From the NCBI GenBank assembly GCA_003833135.1, contig QZLH01000042.1:20989-54368 (forward strand): a stretch of 33,380 nt of DNA. The letters are read 5' to 3'. The notes under the pieces are model-generated. The model was not told where the DNA came from. It searched no databases and saw only the letters and a list, made by a program, of their open reading frames with translations. Every line of letters begins with the position of its first letter. Position 1 is the stretch's first letter. Source of the DNA: Oehlia diaphana. Taxonomy: Eukaryota; Glomeromycota; Glomeromycetes; Glomerales; Glomeraceae. Both the position numbers and the translations under genes were made by a program. Below, piece by piece: positions 1 to 9,830 of this stretch.

Positions 1-421
1 GTCCTAGAATCAAACATGTAAGCGACAACATCATTTTGTTCCAGTAAAAGCGATTAGTTTTTTTTAGTTTCAAGAAAATTTGAGCAGAGAACTTCTTGTG
101 AAAGTTTAAAGAAATGAGAAAGTTTACATCATGATTAATTATAAAATGATCTTTATAAACTCTTAATTGGTGACACGAAATATGATATAATGATATAAGC
201 ATAGTAAAAAAAAAAAAACTTTTCGGCAAGCGAAATAGAGTGATTCATACGATTTTACCATTACTCAGATTGCAAAGATTGCATTAGCATGGCCATTTAT
301 TGGTTTGATTTCACGTGAAGATCAACATTTATTAGCCAATTAAATTTTAACAAAAAAAAAAATCGTTCGAAAACTTTATTTACTACTTTATTTTTATGAA
401 ACATTGGTTTTAACAAACACA
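1..421. other. AT-rich stretch without a gene
   Basis: I see no coding frame, RNA gene or repeat of note here. There are short A runs near 206-219 and 351-362. The adjacent minus-strand RING-like pseudogene has its stop at the lower edge, so this is its 3' flank. Confidence 0.4.
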
Positions 422-1243
422 TTAGGATGTATTTGGCAAAATATTAGTAATATCTTGTAACACTTGGTGTGAATTTAAGGAAAGAGTTTGATTTGAAAAC
501 TCTAAAAAATATAAACCGTTAGAATTTAAAATTTCTTTGGCATAATATTTTAACATACCTAAAATTCTCCTTTGTAATTCAGAAGCAGTTTCAATCTTCA
601 GTTTATAACTATCAATTTCCTCAAGTTCACAATTATCTTCATTCATTTCTTCTTCATCATTTAATTCCAGTTGAGTTTCTTCCAAGTGTAATCTTTCATT
701 ATGCGATTTCGTTAATTCATTGATGGATTTATCCAAGTATTTATAACAGTGTTCACATTTTAAACCCAATACTTGAAAACATTCTTCATGATATGCATGA
801 CCACATATCAAAACTTCGCCTTCTTCATTTGTTGGAGTTTTTTTACAAAATTTTTTGTCACAAAATTTTTTAGTATTTGGAAGTACAGAGAATGAGATGT
901 GGTATTATTATCATCTAAACTTAAAGGATCATACAAAAAATCCCGTGTTACATGTAGTACAAATATTCTTTTGGGGTAATCAAGGCGAGGATCAATCATA
1001 ATAATAGAAGAATTAACGATGATAAACATTTACGTTAATGCATTCAACTCTTCTTAAATACATATCGTAAATATTTTCCATTATAAGTGCAAGCTTCTGC
1101 TCAATCTCAAGTTTATATGATTGAGTTGATTGTATTATAACTTTTTGAGAATACGTTATTTTACGATTCACGTAATTTGAATGCTCTTTATTAAAAGTAT
1201 TTTGATACCAATCCAGACTACTTTTAAATCGCGTAAAAATATG
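422..1243 (-). pseudogene. RING-like zinc-binding protein, broken by a stop and frameshifts
   Basis: Read from 1243 downward. A first open block contains FTRFKSSLDWYQNT and later YLRRVECINVNVYHR, then a TAA near 1015. The reading resumes in another frame at DPRLDYPKRIFVLHV through DNNTTSHSL, then shifts again into LPNTKKFCDKKFCKK. The last block carries a C-x4-C pair, the cluster CGHAYHEEC and a C-x2-C pair (CEHC), then an acidic stretch and a C-terminal tail ending at 422. The Cys/His spacing is RING-like. One stop and two frame changes separate blocks that otherwise read as one protein, which indicates a decayed gene. Introns could explain one junction, but I found no good splice pair. The role (ubiquitin ligase or transposon-associated) is not known. 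Confidence 0.55.
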
Positions 1244-1639
1244 TAAACATAGATTTTATTAATACATAGGGTTGTTTATCTAAACCTTAATAGGTAGAGT
1301 TTACGGACTGAAGACTAATTAACGTACTGTACATATATCGAATAGCATACAATGAATATACCGTAGTAGCAATATATATTTTTCTTTTTTGTAAATTTAC
1401 TAAATATACACATTAAATAGATATTAGTCGCGTTATATCACTTACCATAAAACAAAATATCATATTAATATAATAATTATTTTCATATTAAGTAATATTA
1501 TTCACGTTTAAGGGCGTTCTCAAGCACCTCAATTGATGGGTTGATGGGTTGATGGGTGATGTGACTTTAAAAATATCAGAAAGCTTCAGAGTTTCAGCTA
1601 AAGTTTCGGAGAGTTTCCTATTTAAGCGAGCTAAAAACC
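1244..1639. other. AT-rich spacer with an 8-bp tandem repeat
   Basis: No gene is visible. At 1533-1560 the octamer GATGGGTT is repeated about three times. The rest is AT-rich sequence between the RING-like pseudogene and the LRR pseudogene. Confidence 0.4.
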
Positions 1640-1905
1640 ACCTTTTTCTTCAATTATCCTGAACTGATAGAAATTAATCCAGACGCAAAAGTACCAGGTG
1701 GTGTAAAGAACCATTTACAGTATATAGCTGTGGATATGTTTATCATTCGGTATTGCATGTCCTAATCTAAAACATCTTGACTTCGGTAAGCAATTTGACT
1801 ATCATAGAAATTGCTCATTCACGTTCTAATCTAAATGTTCTAATCTAAAATACCTTGGTTTAGAGACTTGTAACCAAAATATTGGACCAATACAGAAAAT
1901 GATTG
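1640..1905 (+). pseudogene. leucine-rich-repeat (F-box/LRR type) remnant
   Basis: An open block from about 1649 reads FNYPELIEINPDAKVPGG and runs to a stop at 1763. Shifting one frame at 1758 gives CPNLKHLDFG, then EIAHSRSNLN in another frame, then SNLKYLGLETC to about 1905. The pattern C-x-N-L-x-x-L is the core of cysteine-type leucine-rich repeats, as in F-box/LRR proteins. At least three frame changes or stops fall in 250 bases, so this cannot be translated as it stands. No F-box is visible upstream. It is probably a decayed piece of a multicopy family; the family name is inference from the LRR pattern. Confidence 0.45.
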
Positions 1906-2387
1906 GTTATAGATTCACATAATGAATTTCTACCGTGACAAAATGAATGGATCACATGACAGTCTGTGCGACATTAAATTTTTTTACACACGAAAAGAAA
2001 ATATTAAAACGTTACCACTACCTTTTTCCTAACAAATATGAAGAAAAAATGCGAAGGAATGTCTACTAGTTACGTTACAGGATCTACCTCATAAGCAAAT
2101 AATAATGTTAAAACCACATGTTATGAAGGGCTAAGGACTACGCTAGGCGTTGGTCTAACTTGGCATCTTGCAAGGAAGTTTGCCATGTGAAGAGGTATGA
2201 AATTTCGTATTCATGTGCTTTCACAGCTCTCTTGGCATCATACGATAACGCTAATCTATTTCAGCAAGATATAAAGAGTGTATCAACTAACAACTCGTGG
2301 AAGTTCAGCCAACCTTCCCGTACATGCCAGAAGCTATATTTTCATAAGAGTTGGATCTTTATGTTAAGATGTCTTTCGCCACAATAG
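1906..2387. other. no supported gene
   Basis: There is a 75-codon open frame at 2160-2387 on the plus strand. It has no recognisable motif and ends exactly at the AG that precedes the SAM-like exon, so I treat it as chance or intronic sequence. Confidence 0.3.
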
Positions 2388-2474
2388 CAACCGAAGGATA
2401 TCCCACTACCACCTCTAAAAGGATGGGAAACGGAAAGACTTATCGATTTTTTGCAGAGAGGTGGAAGATTAAAG
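2388..2474 (+). pseudogene. isolated SAM-like exon
   Basis: This 29-codon block is bounded by an AG (CAATAG) on the left and GTAAGG on the right, as an internal exon would be. It contains PLPPLKGW followed by ETERLIDFLQ, which resembles the first helix of SAM domains in a protein family abundant in Rhizophagus. The next helices of the domain are not found downstream in any frame. The piece is therefore probably an orphan exon or pseudogene. Identification rests on one short motif. Confidence 0.4.
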
Positions 2475-2546
2475 GTAAGGTTTAGATCTTAACGATATCT
2501 TTTTTTTCACAAGGCAAAATCACTGGTCATTTATTTCTCAAGTTAA

Positions 2547-2720
2547 CAAAACAAAATTCAAGGAATTCGGAATGACATTAAAACTTATAATGTTATAGCT
2601 GTACTTATTGAACATTGTTCCTATGGTCTGATTATTTTACAAAATCAAGATGTTCGAGAAGTAAACTTAGGGCAATTTGTAAAAAAAGGATTGAAATCGG
2701 ATCACATCCTAAGTAGTTAG
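2547..2720 (+). CDS. unrecognised open block without a start codon
   Basis: This frame is open for 57 codons after a TAA at 2544 and stops at 2718-2720. It has balanced composition (IRNDIKTYNVIAVLIEHCSY, then LIILQNQDVREVNLGQFV) but no ATG, so it could only be an exon. It lies about 70 bases downstream of the SAM-like exon's donor site and could be the next exon of the same decayed gene. I do not recognise the sequence. Confidence 0.25.
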   Translation, partial: QNKIQGIRNDIKTYNVIAVLIEHCSYGLIILQNQDVREVNLGQFVKKGLKSDHILSS

Positions 2721-3241
2721 AAAATTTTTTATTCACATCATGTAACGCAATTTTTTATGCATTAGTTGCTGTTGCGACAATGATTTATTGTATAATGATA
2801 AATAATAAAGCATTGATATATTGTCCGATATAAGCAAGAAATTTTTCAGGTGAATAATATACATAAAGAAATGTAAAATAGTGAGGTAAAGTGATATAAA
2901 TGGTGATTTTTCAAGGGTGTTTCCTCACCGCACACATGATTATTAAGTGTCAATATAGTATTTTTGAGTTTGATGTTTGCAACTCAGCTGAAACAAATCA
3001 CTTTCAATTTTATTGTATATTTCAAAGACAAAAATATCATACAAAATAATAAAAATATGGTTATAATAATAAATTTATTAATACATGATCTATCTCAGTT
3101 TTAACGATTTAATCAAATGAATATTTTGATTATTGATAGAAAAATAATCTTAGACTATGTAACTAAGCAAATTTGATTTCATCGTTTTGTAATTATAAAA
3201 CAGCAAATTTGATTTATTTACATGTTTACTTATTTAACAAA
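2721..3241. other. AT-rich spacer
   Basis: No coding frame, RNA gene or structured repeat is visible. Base composition is strongly AT throughout. Confidence 0.35.
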
Positions 3242-3403
3242 TTATATAATTAAACTCTCGCTTCTCGCATTATATAAAGATACAAAAGTTTCTATCAGTT
3301 TATTTGCTCTATCTCCGCTGTTTTCAATCATCCCTAAAATAAATTGATTGTCTATATGGATTAAGTAGCCGAACACTTCCTTGAGATTAAATGATCGGAT
3401 TTC
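3242..3403 (-). pseudogene. C-terminal exon fragment, unrecognised
   Basis: Read from 3403 downward there are 53 open codons followed by TAA at 3242-3244. The content (NLKEVFGYLIHIDNQFILGM and later LIETFVSLYNARSES) looks like protein rather than noise. There is no ATG and no clear acceptor site. It may be the tail of a decayed gene whose remaining exons are gone. I cannot name the family. Confidence 0.3.
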
Positions 3404-3714
3404 TTAAAACTTTATTAAACATTAATAACTAATAAGTTCTGTAATAAACTATAAAAGAAAAAAATCATTTCGTAATTTTATTAACAAATAAGATTCAACA
3501 ATTTGTAACTTATAAATATCTAGAAAAATTTAAATTTCAATGGATACATACAGTATATATTTGAATGGTGATGGAAAACTTTTTTCAGCGTTCACGAATC
3601 AAAATGAAAAAAATAATTATCTGAGAAATTTTAATTCACTTTTTTAAGTTTAGCTTTCGTTTTGTGGTTTTTGAATTTACAATGTCATAACTTTTTTTTA
3701 ATATATATATATAT

Positions 3715-4122
3715 TAGGGATGGCAATGGTCACGGTTATTAACCGGTCATGACCGGTTATGACCGTGACTGATATCGGTCGGTCAAAGGCTTCTGACCGA
3801 CCGTTTAACCGACTGGTTTGACCGACCGTTTGACCGACTGTTAACTGACCATTTAATCATTTAACACTTTTTTTACGAACTTAATCAATAAAAAAAGTTG
3901 TTATAACATTACTTTAGTAGATTTAATCAAAAAAAAAAACACTTTAACGTTTTTTCTTAATTAAATTCATTAAAAAAATGGTTAAACGGTCGGTTAAATG
4001 GTCGGTCAAACGGTCGGTTAAACAGTCAGAAAAATGGTCAGCCAAAACGGTCGGTCGGTCAAAGGCCCTTAACCGGTTATGACCGACCGATAACCGACCG
4101 TGACCGACCGTTGCCATCCCTA
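3715..4122. mobile_element. hAT-type MITE, copy 1
   Basis: The element begins TAGGGATGGCAA and ends TTGCCATCCCTA, and is flanked on both sides by ATATATAT (3707-3714 and 4123-4130), an 8-bp target duplication. The end sequence and 8-bp duplication are typical of hAT transposons. The inner arms are packed with GGTCGGTC/GACCGACC octamers in inverted orientation, around an AT-rich core with no transposase frame. At 408 bases it is a non-autonomous element. A second copy lies at 21808-22795. The target site is a simple AT repeat, so this copy's duplication alone would be weak evidence; the second copy makes it convincing. Confidence 0.85.
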
Positions 4123-4222
4123 ATATATATATCTATATATTTTCAATAATTCGCAGATATTGATTCTTATAAAAAATTATTGTACTTAATACTAGATTCC
4201 CGCTCTTTTTTTTTCAGATACT

Positions 4223-4363
4223 GTAGTAATTATAACCAATTACAAATTTAAAATACCATATATTTATAATCAAAAAATTCTTATCCCCCGAATTTTCCTG
4301 TATCCATATCAAAATCATTTGTAATTTCCAATAAAATTCCCTTATCAGAAACAATAAGAAAAA
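4223..4363 (+). promoter_or_regulatory. distal 5' flank shared with the second repeat-protein gene
   Basis: This block aligns with 10658-10830. Both contain the ordered words AATTATA-CCAATTA, TAATCAAAAA, TTCTTATC and GTAATTTCC. In the downstream copy the block lies about 0.4-0.55 kb before the start codon. Here it lies about 1.85-1.97 kb before, because transposons entered between. It marks the edge of a tandem duplication. Regulatory function is not shown. Confidence 0.5.
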
Positions 4364-4516
4364 GGGATTCCTTAATATACAATGGGGGTGTACGATATTA
4401 ATGTACGAACTGGCCGGAGTTAACGTTAACGCTATCACGTGCAAGTGCATAACTCCTAAACTCGGGCCAGTTTGTACGTTAATATTGTACACCCCTACTG
4501 TACGTTAAGGACGCCC
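4364..4516. mobile_element. MULE-type MITE
   Basis: This short element begins GGGATTCC and ends GGACGCCC. Each end is flanked by the same 9-bp word TAAGAAAAA (4355-4363 and 4517-4525). The inverted arms match over about 50 bases and include GGGGTGTAC, AATATTAA and GTACRAACTGGCC, so the element folds almost entirely on itself. A 9-bp duplication with GGG...CCC ends suggests the Mutator-like superfamily. It has no coding capacity. Confidence 0.75.
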
Positions 4517-4535
4517 TAAGAAAAATGATTAATTG

Positions 4536-4663
4536 ACCGTATATATCCGAAATTAAGCACCCCGAAAAAGCACCATGGCCAGAACTATGAAAATTTTGGC
4601 CTACATTATGCTGTTCCCGGCCAGAATATCAAAAAAGGGTGCTTAATTACGGATGTATACGGT
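4536..4663. mobile_element. small palindromic element (ACCGTATA ends)
   Basis: The left end ACCGTATATATCCG and the right end, read in reverse, ACCGTATACATCCG, form inverted repeats that continue through WAATTAAGCACCC. The centre contains GGCCAGAAC and its partial mirror. The element is 128 bases with no coding frame. I could not define a target duplication, so the superfamily is open. Confidence 0.6.
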
Positions 4664-5277
4664 ATTTATTTACCTTTTTTTTTTAAAAAAAAAAAAATTG
4701 CAACGCATTTCTTTATTAACTTATACCAAGGTATACATGAATTTCTAAAATACCTCGAGGCAATCGAGGCATGTGACTTCGGGAGTCACGACCCTTTTAG
4801 CAAAGTAGTCTATCTAAAAAAATCAAAGAGCAAATATGTACCTACGCGACAAAATTAATATAATATATAAACGTACCCAAAATCCAATAAAAGAAAAAAA
4901 CTACAAAAATAGCCTAACTATAAACAAAACTAGACCTAACAGAATCTACCAAGTATCTAAAAGAAAAACGACTACAAATAACCTCCATTATATGGAAATG
5001 TGTTCGATTCTAAACAAAAATTCTTCACTTGTTAAGCATAATGTCACACCGCTTTTCCAATTTCAGTTTTTTGTATCCCTTTTAATCCTAGAATAAACGT
5101 TCTATTAAACAAATAAAATCCATTACCTACAAAAACAAAAGTTAGTATCCATAAATTCCAATTATATGCAACTAATCGACAGCGTATTCCAATTTCCGAA
5201 AGTCAAAGCTTTAAACGATAAGTGAGTGACGTTATCCTTGTAATTCATAAAGACTAACATTCCATAATCCATGAACT
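4664..5277. other. spacer with T/A palindrome and a small hairpin
   Basis: A T-run followed by an A-run forms a palindrome at about 4675-4697. A stem-loop reads GTGACTTCGGGAGTCAC at about 4771-4787, inside a GC-richer patch that looks like part of a dispersed repeat. The plus-strand frame at 4836-5096 has no motif and looks like chance. Confidence 0.35.
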
Positions 5278-5800
5278 CTATAATGTCTCCTGTTTACAAT
5301 TTGTTATCGGTAAAAATTTTTTACGTACAATCACGTGACTCCGATAGGAAACATATTTCGTTCCGTCAAAACACTCCAATTTACTGTTTACTTTCCAATG
5401 TTTCTGGAATTTCTTCGCTGGAGGACTTTTCTTAATTCTCTTATCTCCCGTTTCCTTTTCGTCCGTTTCTCGGTTCTCGTCCTTCAATCGTTTTGTGAAA
5501 TCGTCGTTGAGCGTGGTATATTCTTTCAAATATCATTTTGTTCCGCTAATATATTGACGAGTCTACGACCAAAAGTATTGAAATTTTCTACCTTCTTCGT
5601 CTATTCTTTAATTTCCTCTACATTTACCAAATTGTTTCTTCTTCCTACTGATACTAATTCTTCTTTTCTAATCGCTTCCCACTCCATTTCGTTCGAAGTA
5701 GATTTGAAAATTCCCGTCCAATTCTCTCATTTTTTGATCAATACTTTTGGGTCATCATTCGATGCATCGTATCATTCGTACTTTATCCTTTCGTCCGTTG
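5278..5800 (-). pseudogene. decayed coding region, family not recognised
   Basis: Read from about 5800 downward. One frame gives DDPKVLIKK, a stop, then GIFKSTSNEMEWEAIRKEEL, another stop, then VENFNTFGRRLVNILAEQND. After a frame change, an 83-codon block begins KEYTTLNDDFTKRLKDENRE and continues basic and Lys-rich to a stop at 5278. The charged, helix-favouring composition across joined blocks suggests a former protein gene. Stops and a frameshift break it. It lies inside the transposon patch in front of the first repeat-protein gene, so a transposon origin is plausible but unproved. Confidence 0.4.
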
Positions 5801-5848
5801 GAGTATATTTTTACTTTTTACCATGTGGGTGTTACGACTGTTACGATA

Positions 5849-5982
5849 ACATGTAGTGTATGAATACCTTTGTATGTTAGGGTATACACACGCGCTCCAT
5901 ACAGATCTACATTGTTTATTACCAAATAAGGAGTGATGTTTTACCATACCCTTACGTACAAAGGTTTCCATACACTACATGT
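5849..5982. mobile_element. palindromic element (ACATGTAGTGTATG ends)
   Basis: The left arm ACATGTAGTGTATGAATACC and the right arm in reverse ACATGTAGTGTATGGAAACC agree over about 38 bases, continuing through TTTGTAYGTWAGGGTAT. The element is 134 bases with no coding frame. The flanks TTACGATA and TTACTATG agree only partly, so the target duplication is uncertain. It is the last insertion before the promoter of the first repeat-protein gene. Confidence 0.6.
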
Positions 5983-6045
5983 TTACTATGCTCTCCTTTT
6001 TTGTTAATCTACAATGATGAAGAAATGTAAATGAATAACCAAAAA

Positions 6046-6197
6046 AGAGAATTCGTTTAATGTATATAAATACTGTATCACATTTCAACACGTAAATTCC
6101 GAAATTTTTTAGAAAAACTTTTTTTTATAAACTTTAATCTTATCAATGAATTTTAAAAAAAATATATTATTAGGAGTTAACAAATTAAATATACAAT
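6046..6197 (+). promoter_or_regulatory. proximal promoter of first repeat-protein gene
   Basis: The word TATATAAATA at 6063-6072 lies about 125 bases before the ATG and is a TATA-box candidate. The block AACCAAAAAAGAG...AATGTATAT and the leader AGTTAACAAATTAAATATAC immediately before ATG have matching counterparts upstream of the gene at 11215. This conservation between copies supports the chosen start codon. Confidence 0.4.
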
Positions 6198-7077
6198 ATG
6201 GCTTACGTTTTATTTAGAAATAAACTTATATTTATTATAGCGATTGTTATAATATTTTTTATCACTAATTTTACCTTTCCGACTTACGAATCAATTAATT
6301 CAATTAGTAACACTCTTCAAAAACGACAAGGACCAGGACCAGCAGATGAGGGACCAGGTGGCGGAAAAGGACCAGGTGGAGATGCACCAAAGGACCCAGA
6401 GCCAAAAGCGGACTCTCCAAAAGAACCAAGCGGAGGCGGTAAAGCACCAGATGGTGTACCAGGTGGAGATGGCGGTAAAGCACCAGGTGGAGATGGCAAA
6501 GCACCAGCGGGTGAAGATGACGGTAAAGCACCAGGTGGAGATGGCGGTAAAGCACCAGATGGCGGAGATGTCAAAGCACCAGCGGGTGGAGATGGTGGTA
6601 AAGCACCAGATGGTGGAGATGGCAAAGCACCAGCAGGTGGAGATGGTAAAGCACCAGGTGGAGATGGCGGTAAAGCACCAGATGGCGGAGATGGCAAAGC
6701 ACCAGCGCCAGATGGTGGAGATGGCAAAGCACCAGCAGGTAGGTGGAGATGGTAAAGCACCAGGCGGAGATGATGGAGATGGCGGTAAAGCACCAGATGG
6801 AGATGGCGGTAAAGAACCAGGTGGTAAAGAACCAGATGGAGATGGTAAAGCACCAGCTCCAGCTCCACCAAAAGAGCCACCTCCGCCTCCACCTCCACCG
6901 CCTAAAGCACCTGAACCACCGGCACCAGCACCAGTATCACCAGTACCACCGTCAGTACCACCACCGCCAAAAGGTGCACCAGCGCAAGATGAAGCAATTG
7001 ATGCACCACCACAAAAAGTTATAAACTGTGGCTGCAGCAGATATCACGTGTCTGTTGAATTAATTTGGAGAGATTAG
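6198..7077 (+). CDS. membrane-leader protein with Gly/Asp/Lys/Ala/Pro repeats; reading frame broken
   Basis: The protein starts MAYVLFRNKL, followed by a hydrophobic segment at about residues 11-27 (signal anchor or signal peptide), then SNTLQKRQGPGP with a Lys-Arg pair at 42-43 that fits a Kex2-type cleavage site. The body is tandem 9-residue-like units around GGDGGKAPD. A duplicated tetramer AGGT at 6737-6744 shifts the frame, so translation ends at 6753-6755 (185 residues). The +1 frame stays open with the same repeat character, then becomes Pro-rich, and ends NCGCSRYHVSVELIWRD at 7077. A GT-AG interval of 58 bases starting at 6738 would formally restore the frame, but it is ordinary repeat sequence, so I favour a slippage mutation or assembly error. 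The role may be secreted or wall-associated; that is inference. Confidence 0.75.
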
Positions 7078-7422
7078 CTTAACTTTAAAAGGCCCATTCA
7101 GGTTACAAATGTCACTGCCAAATGAAAGGAATCATTCAAAATTTACAATTGATGGAAAATGTGTATAAACTGAGAAACTTTGTTTTAAAGAGATATCAGA
7201 CATACTGTATATTCACTCATTTTGTTTTATATAGATTATAAGCGCTTTTGTAATCATTCAAGTCTTTTTATTGACTAACTAATAGGTAATAGAGTTTCAA
7301 ATTTTGTGGATCTACGCTGAAAATACCACGTGTATCGGTTACACTGGTAAATAGTATAACTCCTTTTTGGGGTCGGATCAACCCGTATCGACGTATCGTG
7401 TAGTTTAGTAGTGTTTTTGTAA
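7078..7422. other. 3' flank of first repeat-protein gene
   Basis: No gene is visible. A minus-strand open frame at 7275-7529 shows no motif and overlaps the plus-strand block at 7456. The word CCCGTATCGA at 7382 recurs at 8401; its meaning is unknown. Confidence 0.3.
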
Positions 7423-7455
7423 TTCATACTTCTACCTTTTACGGTTTCTGTCTTC

Positions 7456-7719
7456 ATGATAAAAATAAAAATATACAATGTGGAATTCCATGTGGATTTT
7501 AAGTGGAAAAAATTTCCTGATATTGTCACTAATCAACCTATATATGGTAAAACTATAGAACAAATTAACGATCTATTTTACATTAGTATCACATATAGAA
7601 CACATTATATCCCATATGAATGGCCTTTGGAACAATCAAATTCAACGCCTCAAAAACGAATACCTATGCTAATTCTATGCAAGGGTTGTTCTTTTACTCG
7701 ATATTACAGAGATCTTTGA
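7456..7719 (+). CDS. small hypothetical protein or exon
   Basis: This 87-codon frame encodes MIKIKIYNVEFHVDFKWKKF, then TIEQINDLFYISITYRTHYI, and ends KGCSFTRYYRDL. Aromatic and charged residues alternate as in a folded protein, and the frame is open back to 7423. No family is recognised. A second block at 7839-8162 (MPYYFTYNGFKQQ, one internal stop at 8010) may be a decayed continuation. It could be a small gene or a relic. Confidence 0.3.
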   Translation: MIKIKIYNVEFHVDFKWKKFPDIVTNQPIYGKTIEQINDLFYISITYRTHYIPYEWPLEQSNSTPQKRIPMLILCKGCSFTRYYRDL

Positions 7720-7838
7720 CCCAAATGTATGATTTTATCTAACATCAATAATCTATTTATTTTTGCAATCCATTCTCAACAATACAAACTGCATAATTCT
7801 ACCATTATCAAATCAAAACATCATAATTATCCGGTTCA

Positions 7839-8162
7839 ATGCCTTATTACTTTACGTACAATGGCTTTAAGCAACAATCACAATTCCCCTTTACCAACCA
7901 TAATATAGAAAATGTTTCCGTATTGGTCATCACCCTACTCTACAATCATCAAATTTTAACAATTCCTCAATTGGCCCTTCGTGCCCTTTTTACATCCCTA
8001 AATTGCTTTTAGGAAACAAAGAATTTTAATACAATTAGCTTATTACTGTCGCATCATCCTGTTATTAATATTAAATATGGCAATCTGAAAATCCATATTT
8101 ACATTATAGTAAATTATATAAATGGAGGAAATATTATTTTTAAAAATCAGAAGCTTAGTTAA
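7839..8162 (+). pseudogene. decayed small open frame
   Basis: The frame starts with ATG at 7839, reads MPYYFTYNGFKQQ and NIENVSVLVITLLYNHQIL, stops at 8010-8012, and continues open in the same frame to 8162. The single stop and hydrophobic content suggest either a broken gene or chance. I recognise no family. Confidence 0.2.
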
Positions 8163-9726
8163 TCTAGTAACCCTGGTTAGTCACCATTTAAAATTTGATT
8201 AACTAATGATAGTAATGATAGCTTGATAGGTAATATTTATTGTTTATCGAAATACTGTATGTCTGAAATTTAATCAAACAGTAATAATTCATTTAATATA
8301 GTCTTAAGCTTAATCTAAACTGATTCACATAAACTATTAAATTCAGCATTTCTTATATCAATTATATGTAAGAGTTATTAATGGATGACATTCTGAATCG
8401 ACCCGTATCGATTTCTTTTTTAAAAAAAACTTTGGTGTTTTAAATGGTCATATTCATGGTTAGTCCATAGTTGGTTACGGAGTTAGTTATAGAGAGTAAT
8501 TTTATTTGCTGCTATGTATTTCTTCTATTGATTGTAATACGCTTTACTCAATCGTATATATTAAATCAATAAAGCAATGCGTTACTAACAAATAAAAAGG
8601 AAAGAAATTGAGACAATACCTGCTTTTGATTTGACAAATATTTTATATGATAATAGAAGAATCTCGCCTAACTGATGCTATATGTATTAAAAATTGGATT
8701 GACACATTTAGTTCCAGCCTTTAGCTCGTATTATTGTCTTTTAAGACGATAAAAATGGATACATTAAATTTGTACTGTACACATTTATATAAAGATTTAT
8801 GTTATAATTAAAAATAATTTTATGAAGAGATAATTTTACACGGACTTTTTGACATTGCAAATTAGAATTTTTTTAAAAATGATGGTCGGATAATAAAGTG
8901 GCGTCATATGTATATTTTTCGTGACGTCGGTGATATATAGATTAAAGCATGTTAATAGATCACCTAGCCTATAGTCACGTAAACATGTAAAATCATCACT
9001 TCCGTCACACCCCTCAGTGTATTCATTGCTTATATTTATCTGAGGTACAGTTTTTTTGAGTTGGTAAAAACTTATTCGCCACACATTATTTGTCACCGCA
9101 CTGATCTCGTGACAATACATAATTCCGGCCGACCAGTGCTTTTTTTTTGAGGCGCTAGGGTATTGCTTCTCTTACATTCTATTTTTGATTGGTCTTGACG
9201 AAGGCTGATGAAAATACTACCTTTAATTTTAAGTAATATATCCAGTTATGTTATTTACTATTTCATCGAGAAATAAACTCAACGAATTCTCAGGTACCTG
9301 ACTAACTCTGTCGATAAAAGGTTGATATGATTTTCTATAATATTGACCATTTGATTTAAAATTTCAAAATTTTTTCGACTGTCCTTATAATAATATTTTT
9401 TTTTTATTATATTTACAATCGATATACCTTACTTTGTTTAGTATCATTTTATCCATCAATAAGTTCTTTTTTTATGGATCTTTCTCAACAGGGAAACGCA
9501 ATTACAGTATCAACGAAATGATACTATGATATACATACGTATCTGGAAATTTCGATCATTAGATTAACGAACTAAATAAGTCATATAATATAATAAACAA
9601 AATTTTTTCTTCTTAGGATGATGGTAATGAGAAAAAGTTTTGGAAATTATAATTAATAATTTGGATGAGTATCGTATCACTCACAGTCTATTTTTAATTT
9701 CTTATACCAATTTAATAGAAGTGACT
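8163..9726. other. long AT-rich spacer
   Basis: No supported gene. A minus-strand frame of 94 codons at 8836-9120 has no recognisable motif. A weak inverted repeat (GTAATACGC...GCGTTAC) lies at 8534-8586. Confidence 0.35.
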
Positions 9727-9830
9727 CAGGGTTGCAGGCATTATATTTCTCATTTATAGCATGTCAAGGATAACACATAATGTGTTACGCTTAAAACATG
9801 TCATTTCATGTTCAATATCTGCAATCCTAC
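9727..9830. repeat. imperfect palindrome, possible small MITE
   Basis: The left end is CAGGGTTGCAG and the right end CTGCAATCCTAC, which in reverse is GTAGGATTGCAG. The centre is the perfect palindrome TAACACATAATGTGTTA. Short arms and a near hAT-like end suggest a decayed MITE. No target duplication is visible. Confidence 0.45.

Noticed and set aside
4214..4492. 92-codon minus-strand frame.
   Set aside because: It lies across the MULE-type MITE and its mirrored arms, and no motif is present.
5335..5856. 173-codon plus-strand frame, Phe/Ser-rich.
   Set aside because: The opposite strand gives charged, protein-like blocks (with stops); the plus frame is the Phe/Ser-rich shadow of Lys/Glu codons.
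6304..7024. Several long open frames on both strands over the first repeat-protein gene (His/Lys/Met-rich or Leu/His-rich products).
   Set aside because: They are frame shadows of the GGDGGKAPD repeats. Only the frame starting MAYVLFRNKL has a leader, a conserved start context and a counterpart in the second gene.
8534..8586. Inverted repeat GTAATACGC...GCGTTAC.
   Set aside because: Arms are short and mismatched and no target duplication is visible; chance is likely in AT-rich DNA.
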